Shown here: positions 63,022 through 64,000 of the stretch, piece by piece
Layout: each line of letters opens with the position of its first letter
Numbering within the stretch: the first letter of the stretch is position 1
Assembly (NCBI RefSeq): GCF_019457475.1
Contig: NZ_CP080413.1
Span: 4,030,001-4,094,000, forward strand
Origin: Shewanella acanthi
GTDB taxonomy: Bacteria > Pseudomonadota > Gammaproteobacteria > Enterobacterales > Shewanellaceae
Direction: 5' to 3'
Length of the DNA stretch: 64,000 bases
Translations under genes and position numbers: made by a program
Notes under the pieces: model-generated
What the model saw: the letters and a program-made list of their open reading frames with translations, nothing else
Databases searched by the model: none
What the model was told of the DNA's origin: nothing

Positions 63022-63216
63022 ACATTATTCGAGATATAAGATAACTGCAAGATGACGTTAAAACTGCGTACAGGAATGGGAGATAAACAACCCAGCGGCT
63101 ACCTGGCGCGGTGTAACGCACTCCCGAATAGGAAGAGTTAAGTACAGGACAATTGCCAAAATGGCCGTTCTGTCAACCCAAGTGACCAGCGATTAGAGCA
63201 ATAAAGAGACCTCACT

Positions 63217-64000
63217 ATGCCAGACAAATACAACACTAGCGAGCAACAACCAAGTAAATTTCAACAGGCTATTACCGGCGAATGGCATGGTTTGCCTTCA
63301 GTGTTTGACGTCGACGGCAGCCACACGGGTTTTAATAAGGTAAACCGCGCCAGCGTGTTTGAAGGCGATAAGGTTACCTACTGGATGGAAACTAATTTTC
63401 AAAACACCGGCCATTTACGTAACCGCTTCGATACCGCAGGCGCTCGTTTCGAATTCGGCGTTATCGACTCGGACAAAGACCGTATTTACTGCGGCCCAGA
63501 CTTTGTTGGCGCAGGTAAACCCTACGGCCTACTGGTGGACTCTAACTACTATTCACCCGGTTGGAACACAGATTTACGCACAGTAAATCTTATTCTGCCT
63601 GAGCACGGTTTGCAGGTGTATTCTTCACAGTTATTTGAAGCCGATACCTTAGTGGCGGTCTTCAATGGCTTGTATGTGGTAACTCAAGATCACGCCAATA
63701 ATCCAGAGGAACAACAAAAAGTGGCGGACTTTTTGGCCTCTGAGCGCCTCGCCGCGACTAAGCCCTATATTCTGCCAGTGAAAGAAGCTGGCCAATGGGT
63801 CGGCACCTTCGAAGTTTATGATAATAAACAGCAACGCCTCGGCGAGACGCATATTGTTATCGACTATTTTCCACTGAGCCTGCGTAGCGCCGATGTACGC
63901 GTGACGATGACGGGCGCGATTGAACGCACCTTCAATTACAAGCGTTCTCGCGTGGATGCAGTGCACACCTTCGAGGGACCAGATGTATTTGGTAATGGCC
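63217..64000 (+). CDS. Predicted beta-barrel (lipocalin/DUF3598-like) protein, 3' end beyond window
   Basis: I translated 261 residues from the ATG at 63217 (SD AAAGAGA upstream) to the window edge. The sequence is beta-rich and without a signal peptide. It opens with ITGEWHGLPSVFDVDGSH, similar to the smaller protein at 22720, and has alternating strands such as RIYCGPDFVGAGKPYGLLVD and LRSADVRVTMTGAIERTF. I would place it near calycin/DUF3598-type barrels, which are related to bilin-handling proteins, but with low confidence. The stop codon lies outside the window. Confidence 0.55.
   Translation, partial: MPDKYNTSEQQPSKFQQAITGEWHGLPSVFDVDGSHTGFNKVNRASVFEGDKVTYWMETNFQNTGHLRNRFDTAGARFEFGVIDSDKDRIYCGPDFVGAGKPYGLLVDSNYYSPGWNTDLRTVNLILPEHGLQVYSSQLFEADTLVAVFNGLYVVTQDHANNPEEQQKVADFLASERLAATKPYILPVKEAGQWVGTFEVYDNKQQRLGETHIVIDYFPLSLRSADVRVTMTGAIERTFNYKRSRVDAVHTFEGPDVFGNG

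Overview
The window looks like a gammaproteobacterial chromosome, very probably Shewanella. The left part has a block I recognise from that genus: adenosine deaminase, a DUF885 lipoprotein, an rRNA operon, ccoG and a long-form menB. Genus and gene names rest on recalled protein families and gene order, not on a search.

Layout: (1) 1-16.3 kb is core genome: add (partial), a DUF885 peptidase-like lipoprotein, a lysophospholipase-like hydrolase, a PAS/degenerate-GGDEF/degenerate-EAL membrane protein, a minus-strand rRNA operon (16S-23S-5S, no tRNA in the spacer, tandem promoters), ccoG, a small membrane protein, menB, a DUF2061 protein behind a Fur box, and a TauE/SafE permease. (2) 16.4-55.4 kb and 60.2-64 kb (continuing off the right edge) form one large catabolic island. 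(3) 55.5-59.9 kb is a LlaJI-like restriction-modification system embedded in that island.

The island is the main discovery. It encodes homologues of three successive enzymes of the plant chlorophyll breakdown (PAO/phyllobilin) route: two short-chain dehydrogenases resembling NYC1/NOL chlorophyll b reductase, a Rieske oxygenase of the pheophorbide a oxygenase (PaO) type, and three divergent proteins resembling red chlorophyll catabolite reductase (RCCR)/bilin reductases. The Rieske gene is divergent from a fused double-rubredoxin/rubredoxin-reductase gene that could feed it electrons. Several membrane-anchored alpha/beta hydrolases could act as de-esterifying enzymes. The other genes suit consumption of monopyrrole-derived maleimides: two CE4/cyclic-imidase-like proteins, two isochorismatase-family amidases, a nitrilase-family amidase, a LeuCD-type hydratase, a class III CoA transferase, an HMG-CoA-lyase-type lyase and an isocitrate-lyase/dimethylmalate-lyase-type enzyme. 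I infer a route tetrapyrrole -> linear bilin -> substituted maleimide -> maleamate -> citraconate-type acid -> malate derivative -> pyruvate plus acetyl-CoA or a short acid. Heme-derived or other pyrrolic/imide substrates are alternatives.

An AT-rich operator, AATGATATA-N4-TATATCATT or its collapsed palindrome AATGATATATCATT, recurs upstream of nearly every island transcription unit (16409, 21073, 29915, 32608, 39906, 41957, 45740; weaker at 23351 and 63013). The first site marks the left edge of the island. A single GntR/HutC-type regulator at 42.3 kb is the natural candidate to bind it. Four MFS transporters and three other multi-TM proteins complete the set. No tRNA gene, insertion sequence, integrase or CRISPR array was found.
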